DNA of 64,000 nucleotides from Butyrivibrio fibrisolvens. Its GTDB lineage: Bacteria; Bacillota; Clostridia; Lachnospirales; Lachnospiraceae. Where the stretch lies: assembly GCF_037113525.1 (NCBI RefSeq), contig NZ_CP146963.1:868001-932000 (forward strand), written 5' to 3'. Positions 54,405 to 62,203 of the stretch are shown piece after piece (position 1 is the first letter of the stretch; each line of letters starts with the position of its first letter). Both the position numbers and the translations under genes were made by a program. Below the pieces are notes generated by a model. The model ran no database searches. It was not told the DNA's origin and was given only the letters and a program-made list of their open reading frames with translations.

Positions 54405-56174
54405 ATGGCAAAGAATAATCAAGACTCCGTAAAAGTTAGTGGAATTCATTCGATTGTATTCAAGATCACAGTCTTAAACATTGGCATGCTTATCGCCTTT
54501 TTAGTTGTCATGATACTGATCATGAATGCAATGAACACATCTACTACAAGCAGTGTGGATATGTTTGACTCCATGATGTCACTTACTGAGCATGAAGCGA
54601 ATCTGAAAACAGACATAATGTCTTATTATGATCAGGTTACAGGCTATGTTGCAGCAACATCAACCGAGACACAGGAAGCACTCCTTCCCCAGCTGTCTGT
54701 TGCAAAGGCTGCGATCGAACAGGATATAAGCGATCTTGACAGTGACTTTCAATCCTATAATAACGAGTCTGCCCAGGCACAGATGACAGAAATACAGTCA
54801 CAATATTCCAAGATGTGCGAATACATTGATAAAGCCATTGAAAAGCGTGATGCCGATGATCAGACCAATGCTTACAAGATACTTTTTGATAAGGCTGAGA
54901 TCCAGAAGGTTGCGATCATTCATTCTACCAAGGTTCTGGATCAGGCGATTCATGATAATGCATCAAGCACCAAGACTATGATGAACGAACTTCTTGCTCA
55001 GGGAAGAATAATCGCAGTTATTGGTATAGTTATAATCCTACTTCTGATAATTGCCAACTTTATTATCTCTTATACAAGTATTGTTAAGAAAATAAGTTCT
55101 ATCAGTGCTGAAGTCAACGCCCTTATCGATAAGATCGAAAAAGGAGAAGGAGATCTTACAGCACGTATAAATACTAAGACAAAATCAGAACTTATATATA
55201 TCAAAAATGGTATTAATCATTTTATTGCTACACTTCAGGGGATCATGAAAGAAGTTAAGGACGGATCAGTTGTACTTACACAAAGTACAGAAGAGGTTCG
55301 TTCTCAGCTGGTTATCGCAGATGAGAATGTTACTGATTCATCGGCTGCACTTGAAGAACTTTCAGCCAATATGGAATCGGTAGTTGGCATTATTGAATCC
55401 ATTAATAATCACGTAGAAGATGTCAAGCAGGCTGCCCAGAGAATTACTGATCAGGCTCAAAAGGGAAGTGAGACAGCCAATGAGATCAAGAAAGATGCTG
55501 ATGAACTCAAGGTAAGAGTTAATAACAAGAAAACGGATGTTGACGGAAGAATGTCAGTCTTGTCAGAAACTCTGGAACGTTCTGTTAAGGATTCAGAAAA
55601 GGTTGGTCAGATCAGCGATCTTACAAATGATATTCTTGATATTGCCAGTCAGACTAATCTCCTTGCTCTTAACGCATCTATTGAGGCAGCAAGAGCAGGT
55701 GAAGCTGGAAAAGGCTTTGCAGTTGTTGCTGATGAGATAAGTTCACTTGCAGCTAATTCGCGCCAGACAGCAGCAACTATTCAGGAAATAGCAGCAGATG
55801 TTACCCAGGCAGTTAAGACACTTGCATCTAATGCTCAGGAAGTTCTGGATTTCATAAACGGTACGGTTCTTGGCGACTACGATGAATTTGTAGACACTGG
55901 TGAGAAGTATGGTCACACGGCAGAAGTCATGAATGATCTTCTTTCAGGATTTAATGAAAGAGCAGACGGCCTTGATGAGATCATGCATGGTATGGTCGAG
56001 TCAGTAGATACAATTACAAATTCTGTTCAGGAAAGCTCTATAGCTATTAATATGAGCGCTAAGAATTCGAACGAGATCGTAGCAGGTATCAAGAAGATCT
56101 CTAACGAGATGAACAAAAATACAGAGGTTACAGAACAGCTTAACGAAACAACTCAAAAGTTCATTGCATTGTAA
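54405..56174 (+). CDS. Methyl-accepting chemotaxis protein
   Basis: The 589-residue transmembrane receptor starts at ATG 54405, behind AAAGGGGG. An earlier ATG at 54363 lies inside the upstream gene. TM1 is about 18-42. The extracellular sensor (about 43-198) is all-helical, like four-helix-bundle domains. TM2 is about 201-225, HAMP about 226-280, and the cytoplasmic signalling coiled coil fills the rest. The hairpin tip that binds CheA/CheW is visible as SQTNLLALNASIEAARAGE near 412, with GKGFAVVADEI following. Glu/Gln pairs for methylation lie on both arms. It is co-transcribed with the binding lipoprotein, probably its ligand carrier. Confidence 0.94.
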   Translation: MAKNNQDSVKVSGIHSIVFKITVLNIGMLIAFLVVMILIMNAMNTSTTSSVDMFDSMMSLTEHEANLKTDIMSYYDQVTGYVAATSTETQEALLPQLSVAKAAIEQDISDLDSDFQSYNNESAQAQMTEIQSQYSKMCEYIDKAIEKRDADDQTNAYKILFDKAEIQKVAIIHSTKVLDQAIHDNASSTKTMMNELLAQGRIIAVIGIVIILLLIIANFIISYTSIVKKISSISAEVNALIDKIEKGEGDLTARINTKTKSELIYIKNGINHFIATLQGIMKEVKDGSVVLTQSTEEVRSQLVIADENVTDSSAALEELSANMESVVGIIESINNHVEDVKQAAQRITDQAQKGSETANEIKKDADELKVRVNNKKTDVDGRMSVLSETLERSVKDSEKVGQISDLTNDILDIASQTNLLALNASIEAARAGEAGKGFAVVADEISSLAANSRQTAATIQEIAADVTQAVKTLASNAQEVLDFINGTVLGDYDEFVDTGEKYGHTAEVMNDLLSGFNERADGLDEIMHGMVESVDTITNSVQESSIAINMSAKNSNEIVAGIKKISNEMNKNTEVTEQLNETTQKFIAL

Positions 56175-56192
56175 TGTAGTTGGGTTCAAAAT

Positions 56193-56236
56193 GGGGCTTT
56201 CGCTTTAGATGGTCATCTGGGCGAGGCCCCTTCTTT
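56193..56236 (+). terminator. Probable terminator after the chemoreceptor gene
   Basis: GGGGC (56193) pairs with GCCCC (56226), CGCT with GGCG inside, and AGATG with CATCT at the tip. TTCTTT follows. Confidence 0.65.
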
Positions 56237-56340
56237 GTGCCTCTTTACAGCCTCTATGCCATTGGGGGATGGTATGTTAAAATAACTAGTGTATATGCAA
56301 TGATTTAGCAAATTTTGAAATTTAAAGGAACCATATTTTT

Positions 56341-57501
56341 ATGAAGTATTATGAACTGGTAGCCCCTTGTCACATGGGACTTGAGGCAGTATTAAAAAGA
56401 GAGATCATAGACCTTGGATATGACATAACAGAGGTTGCAGACGGAAGAGTGTCTTTTCAGGGAGATGCTGATGCAGTATGCAGAGCCAATATATGCCTGC
56501 GAACAGCAGAAAGAGTCCTGATCAAGATAGGATCTTTTACAGCAACAACCTACGAGGAACTATTTCAGGGAACCAAGGCACTTCCTCTTGATGAATTTAT
56601 TCCAAAGGATGGAAAGTTCTGGGTTACCAAGGCTTCTACAGTCAAGAGCGCACTCTTTTCCCCAAGTGATATTCAAAGAGTTATGAAAAAAGCCATGGTC
56701 GAGGGCATGAAGGAAGCTTGTAACACTTCCATATTCCCGGAAGATGGCGAAGAGTTCCCTATAAGAGTATTTCTTTATAAGGATGAAGTTACAGTAGCTC
56801 TTGATTCTACAGGTGTATCTCTTCATAAAAGAGGTTACAGAAGACTCGAATCCCAGGCTCCTATTGCAGAAAATCTGGCAGCAGCCCTCATAATGCTTAC
56901 TCCATGGCATGCAGACAGAATTCTTATCGATCCCTTCTGCGGATCAGGTACTATACCGATCGAAGCAGCCATGATAGCAGCAAACATCGCTCCCGGCGTT
57001 CACAGATCTTTTAACGCAGAAAAGTGGACACACCTTATCACACCAAAGAACTGGGCTGATGTAAGGCAGGAGTGCGAGGAAGAGGTTGATCTTAACGTGG
57101 TTACAGACATCCAGGGATACGATATCGACCCTTCTGTTATCGAGATAGCAAGAATAAATGCAGATAAGGCAGGTGTTGGCGACCTTATCCATTTCCAGAC
57201 AAGAGACGTGGCAGATCTTTCTCACAGAAAGAAATACGGATTTATCATTACAAACCCGCCATACGGTGAAAGAATTGGCGATAAATCTAATCTTTACAGC
57301 CTCTATCGCACCCTCGGCCAGCGTTACAAAGCTCTTGACGACTGGTCCATGTACATGATCACTTCCTTCGAGGAAGCGCAGGATGCAATAGGCAAAAAGG
57401 CTGACAAGAACCGCAAGATCTATAACGGAATGCTTAAGACATATTTCTACCAGTACATGGGGGCTAAACCTCCACGCAGAAAGGATAGAACAAATGACTG
57501 A
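56341..57501 (+). CDS. THUMP-domain class I RNA methyltransferase (RlmL/YpsC type)
   Basis: This 386-residue SAM-dependent enzyme probably makes N2-methylguanosine in 23S rRNA. The N-terminal ferredoxin-like and THUMP domains (about 1-155) bind RNA. The methyltransferase domain follows, with the SAM motif DPFCGSGTIPIEAA near 200, an acidic ribose contact in GYDIDPSVIE near 260, and the catalytic NPPYGERIGD near 306. It corresponds to the N-terminal (guanine-2445-type) half of Escherichia coli RlmL without the second methyltransferase half, as in Bacillus YpsC. The next gene overlaps its end by 8 bases. Confidence 0.92.
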   Translation: MKYYELVAPCHMGLEAVLKREIIDLGYDITEVADGRVSFQGDADAVCRANICLRTAERVLIKIGSFTATTYEELFQGTKALPLDEFIPKDGKFWVTKASTVKSALFSPSDIQRVMKKAMVEGMKEACNTSIFPEDGEEFPIRVFLYKDEVTVALDSTGVSLHKRGYRRLESQAPIAENLAAALIMLTPWHADRILIDPFCGSGTIPIEAAMIAANIAPGVHRSFNAEKWTHLITPKNWADVRQECEEEVDLNVVTDIQGYDIDPSVIEIARINADKAGVGDLIHFQTRDVADLSHRKKYGFIITNPPYGERIGDKSNLYSLYRTLGQRYKALDDWSMYMITSFEEAQDAIGKKADKNRKIYNGMLKTYFYQYMGAKPPRRKDRTND

Positions 57502-58603
57502 GGACATGGAAAAAGACACTGAGCTTGGGGCGGGGGAGCTTGCCATATGGCAGAAAGAAAGACGTGATAAGCTTTATGCAGCTCTTATGAAAAAAACTGC
57601 AGTAGTGGCTGTACTTTTTTCTGTTATCACGCTTTCTTTTATGATCGCATATTTAAGTACAAGAAGCGTTGTACTTGAAGATAAGATGCAGGTAACAGAA
57701 GCTGCGACTGTTAGTAAACAGTATGCGCTTTTAGATAAAGCGTTTAAGATGTCTTTGTCTAAGGAGGGAGACAGTATAAAGTTCTCCCTTCCTCAGGGCA
57801 CTAAATCAGAAGATATAACTATCGAAAATCGTGTGACGACATGCCAGCTCATTATAAAAGTGGCAGATGGAGACGGATTCTATACTAAAGATTCTACGAT
57901 CAAGGCTTCACCAAATGTCACAGGATGTCTTTGTGTCCCGCAAAGCGACGGCACATCCAGTCTTGAGTTCCAGCTTGATGACATATATGAATATACAAGC
58001 ACACTTGATAACGGAACACTGACCGTTTCTTTTGTGAACCCTCATGAGATGTATGACAGGATAATAGTCATAGATCCTATTTTAAGCGATAAGGTAAATG
58101 CCGGGGATATGGCTGATGATATATCGCTCTATGAAGCACTTGCTCTTAAAGACAGACTTGAAAAAGACGGAATTAAAGCCTATCTGTCAAGGACTGATTC
58201 TAGTGAAATGGAGCTTGTAGATAAAAAAGTTTTTATCCGCGAGCTTAGCCCCGATCTTGTCATATGCATAGACTGCGGGGCAGATACAAATGTGTATTTT
58301 AACGATGCATTGTATCTGAGAGATTATGGAAATGATGATTTTGCAAGGCAGGTGCTTGCAGATATATCTTATGAGATAGCAGGCACGGGACACACAGACA
58401 GCATACAGGCTTTATCCCTGTCTGAGCGCCCCTATGAGCTTATGAAAGTTCTTGACGCCCCATCCGTTCTTGTGACCGTTCCGAAGGCTCCTGCGGTGTC
58501 TGACGGCGTCTCAGAGGCATCTGCAGATTACAGCTACCAGGATCATATAGTAACAGGTCTTTACAAAGCTGTTATGTATGCCTATGCTGATATGGATAAA
58601 TGA
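57494..58603 (+). CDS. Membrane-anchored amidase_3-like protein lacking zinc ligands
   Basis: The 369-residue protein has one membrane helix (about 35-54) and a large extracellular part. The C-terminal region (about 190-365) follows the N-acetylmuramoyl-L-alanine amidase pattern: a VIDP strand, an E-A-L-A-L-K-D-R-L-E helix, YLSRTD, and LVICIDCGAD, where active enzymes have IDPGHGG, a Glu ligand and a S-I-H-A-N stretch. All three zinc-binding residues are absent (DPILS, Ala/Asp and CIDCG), so it is probably not an amidase but a regulator or binding protein. It starts at ATG 57494 within the previous gene. A 12-bp palindrome after the stop (58600-58626) separates it from rdgB. Confidence 0.8.
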   Translation: MTEDMEKDTELGAGELAIWQKERRDKLYAALMKKTAVVAVLFSVITLSFMIAYLSTRSVVLEDKMQVTEAATVSKQYALLDKAFKMSLSKEGDSIKFSLPQGTKSEDITIENRVTTCQLIIKVADGDGFYTKDSTIKASPNVTGCLCVPQSDGTSSLEFQLDDIYEYTSTLDNGTLTVSFVNPHEMYDRIIVIDPILSDKVNAGDMADDISLYEALALKDRLEKDGIKAYLSRTDSSEMELVDKKVFIRELSPDLVICIDCGADTNVYFNDALYLRDYGNDDFARQVLADISYEIAGTGHTDSIQALSLSERPYELMKVLDAPSVLVTVPKAPAVSDGVSEASADYSYQDHIVTGLYKAVMYAYADMDK

Positions 58604-58652
58604 GTTTGAATAATATTCAAACTCATAAAAAACAACCAGGAGACTTATTACT

Positions 58653-59276
58653 ATGAGAATCGTATTCGCTACAGGCAACAATGACAAACTGCGTGAGATA
58701 AGGCAGATAATGGGACACCTTGGCCTTGAAATAGTATCTATGAAAGAAGCCGGTGTATTTGAAGATATAGAAGAAAACGGTACAACATTTGCAGAAAATT
58801 CTGTTATCAAGGCATCTTCTATAGCTAAAGCCCTTCGCAAAAAGGGTGATACAGACTCTATCGTACTTGCTGATGACTCAGGACTTGAGATTGATGCTCT
58901 TGGCGGCGAGCCAGGAATCTATTCAGCCCGCTACATGGGTAAGGACACTCCTTATCCGGAAAAAAATGCAAAGATAATCGAAAGACTTAAGGGTATCCCG
59001 GATGAAAAGCGCACTGCACGCTTCGTATGCGCCGTCTCAGCCGTTTTACCTGACGAAAAGGTACTTACATCCGTAAAAACAATGGAAGGCATCATAGGGC
59101 ACGAGATAGCCGGTGAGAACGGTTTTGGATATGACCCTATATTCTTCCTGCCACAGTTTGGAAAAACATCTGCCCAGATATCACCTGAAGAAAAGAATTC
59201 CATAAGCCACAGAGGACAGGCTTTAAGGGATATGGAAAAACAGCTTTCGGCTGAGCTTAAGAAAATATCTGAATAA
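58653..59276 (+). CDS. rdgB: XTP/dITP diphosphatase
   Basis: This 207-residue housecleaning enzyme hydrolyses dITP, XTP and similar abnormal purine nucleotides to monophosphates. HAM1-family motifs are all present: FATGNNDKL at the N-terminus, the metal-site DDSGLEIDALGG...PGIYSARY near 73, FGYDPIFF near 162 and the C-terminal SHRGQALR near 188. Length is typical. ATG 58653 follows CAGGAGA. It is the last gene of the methyltransferase/amidase-like/rdgB group. Confidence 0.95.
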   Translation: MRIVFATGNNDKLREIRQIMGHLGLEIVSMKEAGVFEDIEENGTTFAENSVIKASSIAKALRKKGDTDSIVLADDSGLEIDALGGEPGIYSARYMGKDTPYPEKNAKIIERLKGIPDEKRTARFVCAVSAVLPDEKVLTSVKTMEGIIGHEIAGENGFGYDPIFFLPQFGKTSAQISPEEKNSISHRGQALRDMEKQLSAELKKISE

Positions 59277-59365
59277 ATAAACGATCTGTTTAAAGATCAG
59301 GTCTTCATAAAGATAGATTGTCAAAAAAGACATATCATCAGAAAAAATTGATAGATCACAAAAAT

Positions 59366-59404
59366 AGAAAAGGCACTGTCCCCAAAAAAGACAGTGCCTT
59401 TAAA
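59366..59404. terminator. Bidirectional terminator between rdgB and tRNA-Leu
   Basis: AAAGGCACTGTC (59369-59380) pairs perfectly with GACAGTGCCTTT (59390-59401). T-rich DNA flanks on the minus strand. It would end tRNA-Leu and possibly rdgB transcripts. The 59277-59365 stretch holds only a short GATC inverted repeat. Confidence 0.85.
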
Positions 59405-59421
59405 ACAGCTTGATACTGAAG

Positions 59422-59503
59422 TGCGGATAGAGGGACTTGAACCCTTACACCTTACGGTACAGGAACCTAAATCCTGCGCGTCTGCCAATTCCGCCATATC
59501 CGC
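59422..59503 (-). tRNA. tRNA-Leu (anticodon TAG)
   Basis: This 82-base class II tRNA has acceptor GCGGATA / TATCCGC and discriminator A, anticodon stem CAGGA/TCCTG with loop TTTAGGT, a long variable arm (ACCGTAAGGTG region), and T-loop TTCAAGT. CCA is not encoded. Confidence 0.95.
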
Positions 59504-59631
59504 ATAGAAAGTATTGTATATTATCGCCTGCATATGTGTCAATCACCGCAGAAAAAACGGTGTCGCAAATCTTAATTAAATGCGATATAATGTTCATAAT
59601 TGAACGAGTTAAAATTTTTTCAAAAAGTGTG

Positions 59632-59661
59632 TTGACAAGTTTTGAAAAACTGATATATAAT
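59632..59661 (+). promoter_or_regulatory. Promoter of the six-tRNA operon
   Basis: TTGACA (59632-59637), 18 bases, TATAAT (59656-59661), followed by GC-rich DNA at the expected start. The first tRNA begins 46 bases later. Confidence 0.85.
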
Positions 59662-59706
59662 AGCTCTTGCGTTGCGGCGCTGATGAGTTTCCACCGAACA
59701 TCATTT

Positions 59707-59781
59707 CGGGGTGTGGCTCAGTTTGGCTAGAGCGCCTGGTTTGGGACCAGGAGGCCGCAGGTTCGAATCCTGTCACCCCGA
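59707..59781 (+). tRNA. tRNA-Pro (anticodon TGG)
   Basis: Acceptor CGGGGTG / CACCCCG, discriminator A, anticodon stem CCTGG/CCAGG with loop TTTGGGA, T-loop TTCGAAT. 75 bases; no CCA. First of six. Confidence 0.96.
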
Positions 59782-59817
59782 CTCGTTCAACAGAGTTGTA
59801 ACGCAAAGTTTTACCAA

Positions 59818-59888
59818 GCAGGTGTAGTTCATTGGTAGAACACCAGCCTTCCAAGCTGGATAGGTGGGTTCGATTCCCATCACCTGCT
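59818..59888 (+). tRNA. tRNA-Gly (anticodon TCC)
   Basis: Acceptor GCAGGTG / CACCTGC, discriminator T, anticodon stem CCAGC/GCTGG with loop CTTCCAA, T-loop TTCGATT. 71 bases; no CCA. Confidence 0.96.
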
Positions 59889-59920
59889 CTTGCATATAAC
59901 TTTTTAGTCTTATGCAGCGT

Positions 59921-59994
<74 letters not shown>

Positions 59995-60032
59995 CTTTTT
60001 CATGCAAAAACTCCACTGTTTGCATGAAACAT

Positions 60033-60107
60033 GGTGGCTATGGCGCAGTTGGTTAGCGCGCCAGATTGTGGTTCTGGAGACCGTGGGTTCGAGTCCCACT
60101 AGCCACC
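60033..60107 (+). tRNA. tRNA-His (anticodon GTG)
   Basis: Acceptor GTGGCTA / TAGCCAC. G at 60033 can serve as the extra G-1 facing C at 60107, the histidine identity element. Anticodon stem CCAGA/TCTGG with loop TTGTGGT, T-loop TTCGAGT. Confidence 0.96.
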
Positions 60108-60190
60108 CTGAACTATGATTAGATTCGAAGTCTTCCCGTAAGACTGTTGCGACAGCGAGAGAGCCATTTAATCGCTAGGGTACCTAATAA

Positions 60191-60262
60191 TGGGCTATCG
60201 CCAAGCGGTAAGGCACAGCACTTTGACTGCTGCATTCACCAGTTCGAATCTGGTTAGCCCAG
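60191..60262 (+). tRNA. tRNA-Gln (anticodon TTG)
   Basis: Acceptor TGGGCTA / TAGCCCA, discriminator G, anticodon stem CAGCA/TGCTG with loop CTTTGAC, T-loop TTCGAAT. 72 bases; no CCA. Confidence 0.96.
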
Positions 60263-60297
60263 CTCGATATTATACTTTAAAGTTTAATATAATATAT

Positions 60298-60370
60298 GAG
60301 ATACTAGCTCAGTTGGTAGAGCACTTGACTTTTAATCAAGTTGTCGAGGGTTCGATTCCCTCGTGTCTCA
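60298..60370 (+). tRNA. tRNA-Lys (anticodon TTT)
   Basis: Acceptor GAGATAC / GTGTCTC with one T-G pair, discriminator A, anticodon stem CTTGA/TCAAG with loop CTTTTAA, T-loop TTCGATT. 73 bases. Last of the operon. Confidence 0.96.
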
Positions 60371-60373
60371 TTG

Positions 60374-60417
60374 AAAGCACCGTCTATTTGATATATTCAG
60401 TAGGTGGTGCTTTTTTT
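60374..60417 (+). terminator. Terminator of the tRNA operon
   Basis: AAAGCACC pairs with GGTGCTTT across a 23-base loop, followed by seven Ts. Confidence 0.85.
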
Positions 60418-60448
60418 CATGCTTTCGTCTTGTGGTAAAAACATGAAT

Positions 60449-60473
60449 TAAAAAAGCCCGGTAAGACCGGGCT
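60449..60473 (-). terminator. Terminator of the GGDEF operon
   Basis: On the minus strand AGCCCGGT, loop CTT, ACCGGGCT, then TTTTTT; 15 bases past the stop of the second GGDEF gene. Confidence 0.92.
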
Positions 60474-60487
60474 AAGTGAATCTGTTT

Positions 60488-62185
60488 TTATTTAGAAGCC
60501 TTTTTCCGATGTTCCTCATGCTGCTTTCTTTTAAGCTCGTACATGCGCTCATCAGCTTTCATGTATACTTCATGTGCTGTTGCATCCTTGGAAAGCTCAT
60601 GCCTGTAGCAGTAGCCGTAAGCTACGCTGTGGTCAAATCCTGTTTCCCTTTCCTTGGCATCAAGAAGAGTGTTCATATGGGTGATGTGATCGTCCAGATC
60701 AATATCATCAGGAACGTCTTTATGAATTACTACAAATTCATCACCGCCTGTTCTGCCCCTGAAGAAGGGATCAGAAAAGCATACGTTAAGTACATGGCTG
60801 AAATTCTGCAAAAGCTCATCTCCGGCCTTATGCCCCTTAGTATCATTAACCTCTTTTAAACCGTTTAGATCCAAAGAAATGATAAGGTAATCTTTATCTG
60901 TCTCATCAAGCTGCATAGTCTCCTTATCACAGAAAGTCCTGTTAGGAAGGCCTGTAAGAGAATCCATGTAGGCAAGAGAAGACAGAGCAATCTCCTTTTT
61001 TTTCATAGGATCAGCATTGGATAAGGTAACCATAAATGTCATTAGACGGGAAGCAACAAATATGATACCTCCAAGACCTATGAAAATAGAGGCGGCATTA
61101 TTAAAAAACCTTGCTTCGCTAGTATCTCTGAAAAAGAAAACAGCTCCGATTATGAGGCAAAAAGATAGCGTATCAAGACCAAAGAGCTGTACCTTGTCGT
61201 ATACAGAAGCTTTTCTTCGTTTTAGATAGAAGAATGAATAGATAATGTAGCTTGTAACACTTAAAGCGTAGATAACAGCAAAAGGCCTGCTAAAGTTATT
61301 GATGTATTTTATCCTTGTAAAATGGCATATTCCAAACACTATCTCAACAAAGATGATGCCTAAAGTAGAGCCTATCGCAATCTTATTATTATGAATATGG
61401 CATACTGTGCAGTACAAAAGAAGAAGTATAGGGAGTGAGAGATGTAAAAGGGCGTACTCGTATTGAGCTGGTCTTCTGGTGTTGGTCATGAATATGAAAT
61501 TGATCCTCTGGGATGTCAGTATCCAGGCTCCGCCGAATACACATAAGAGAGCAGATCTAATATGACTTGCAAGGCCCCTGATCCTCACTGCGAAGAAAAG
61601 TGATATGAGGAAATAAACTACGCCAAACATACACATGAAGGTGCCAAGGAATACGGATACAGCTCTGTTTCTTATATATTCTCTTACAAGGTCATCAAAA
61701 TTTCCAAAATGCGGAGTGTAAATGATTGTTTTGGAGCCGCTTTGGGACACAGTCAGGTATATGTCGATCTTCTTTCCTTCATAGCCTGTAGAGGGAAGAG
61801 GAATAAGATTTACATCCTTTGGAAGAAAGCCTCCATGCATTGCTTCTTCAACTCTTCTTTCGTAGATGGGTTTTCCATCGAGATAGACTGTATAACCAAC
61901 AAACTGTGTTGCAAGAAGGAGCGTCGGGAAATCATACTTTTCACCAGTCAGCTTAAAAGATACTATTACGGTGTCACCCTGATTGAAAGTGTGATCATCT
62001 GTAAAAGCATTGATATGTTCTGCCTCAGATCTGCCTCTGTAGGTATCGTTAAGAGTAACATACAGACGATTTTCATTTATTATAGGCGCAGAATTCTCGC
62101 TATGAAGAACGAGCTCTGAGATAAAGAGGGCAGAAAACAGTATTAAAATGAACCACAACAAAACGTGTACATTCTTATATAGCAT
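60488..62185 (-). CDS. Membrane GGDEF protein (putative diguanylate cyclase), no I-site
   Basis: The 565-residue protein has a signal-anchor helix (about 8-28), an extracellular sensor domain (about 30-180), a block of about seven membrane helices (about 185-385), and a cytoplasmic GGDEF domain (about 400-560). The layout resembles 7TMR-DISM receptors. The active-site motif GGDEF is intact in RTGGDEFVVI, so c-di-GMP synthesis is plausible. The stretch five residues before it reads SDPF rather than RxxD, so the product-inhibition site is missing. The start at 62185 has an AAGGAG 14 bases upstream. It is second in a two-gene unit. Confidence 0.92.
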   Translation of the reverse strand: MLYKNVHVLLWFILILFSALFISELVLHSENSAPIINENRLYVTLNDTYRGRSEAEHINAFTDDHTFNQGDTVIVSFKLTGEKYDFPTLLLATQFVGYTVYLDGKPIYERRVEEAMHGGFLPKDVNLIPLPSTGYEGKKIDIYLTVSQSGSKTIIYTPHFGNFDDLVREYIRNRAVSVFLGTFMCMFGVVYFLISLFFAVRIRGLASHIRSALLCVFGGAWILTSQRINFIFMTNTRRPAQYEYALLHLSLPILLLLYCTVCHIHNNKIAIGSTLGIIFVEIVFGICHFTRIKYINNFSRPFAVIYALSVTSYIIYSFFYLKRRKASVYDKVQLFGLDTLSFCLIIGAVFFFRDTSEARFFNNAASIFIGLGGIIFVASRLMTFMVTLSNADPMKKKEIALSSLAYMDSLTGLPNRTFCDKETMQLDETDKDYLIISLDLNGLKEVNDTKGHKAGDELLQNFSHVLNVCFSDPFFRGRTGGDEFVVIHKDVPDDIDLDDHITHMNTLLDAKERETGFDHSVAYGYCYRHELSKDATAHEVYMKADERMYELKRKQHEEHRKKASK

Positions 62186-62203
62186 ATAGTTTTGATATAC
62201 TCC

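Noticed and set aside
59321..59542. A short minus-strand frame containing MAELADAQDLGSC
   Set aside because: It is the translation of tRNA-Leu itself, a recurring false gene call.
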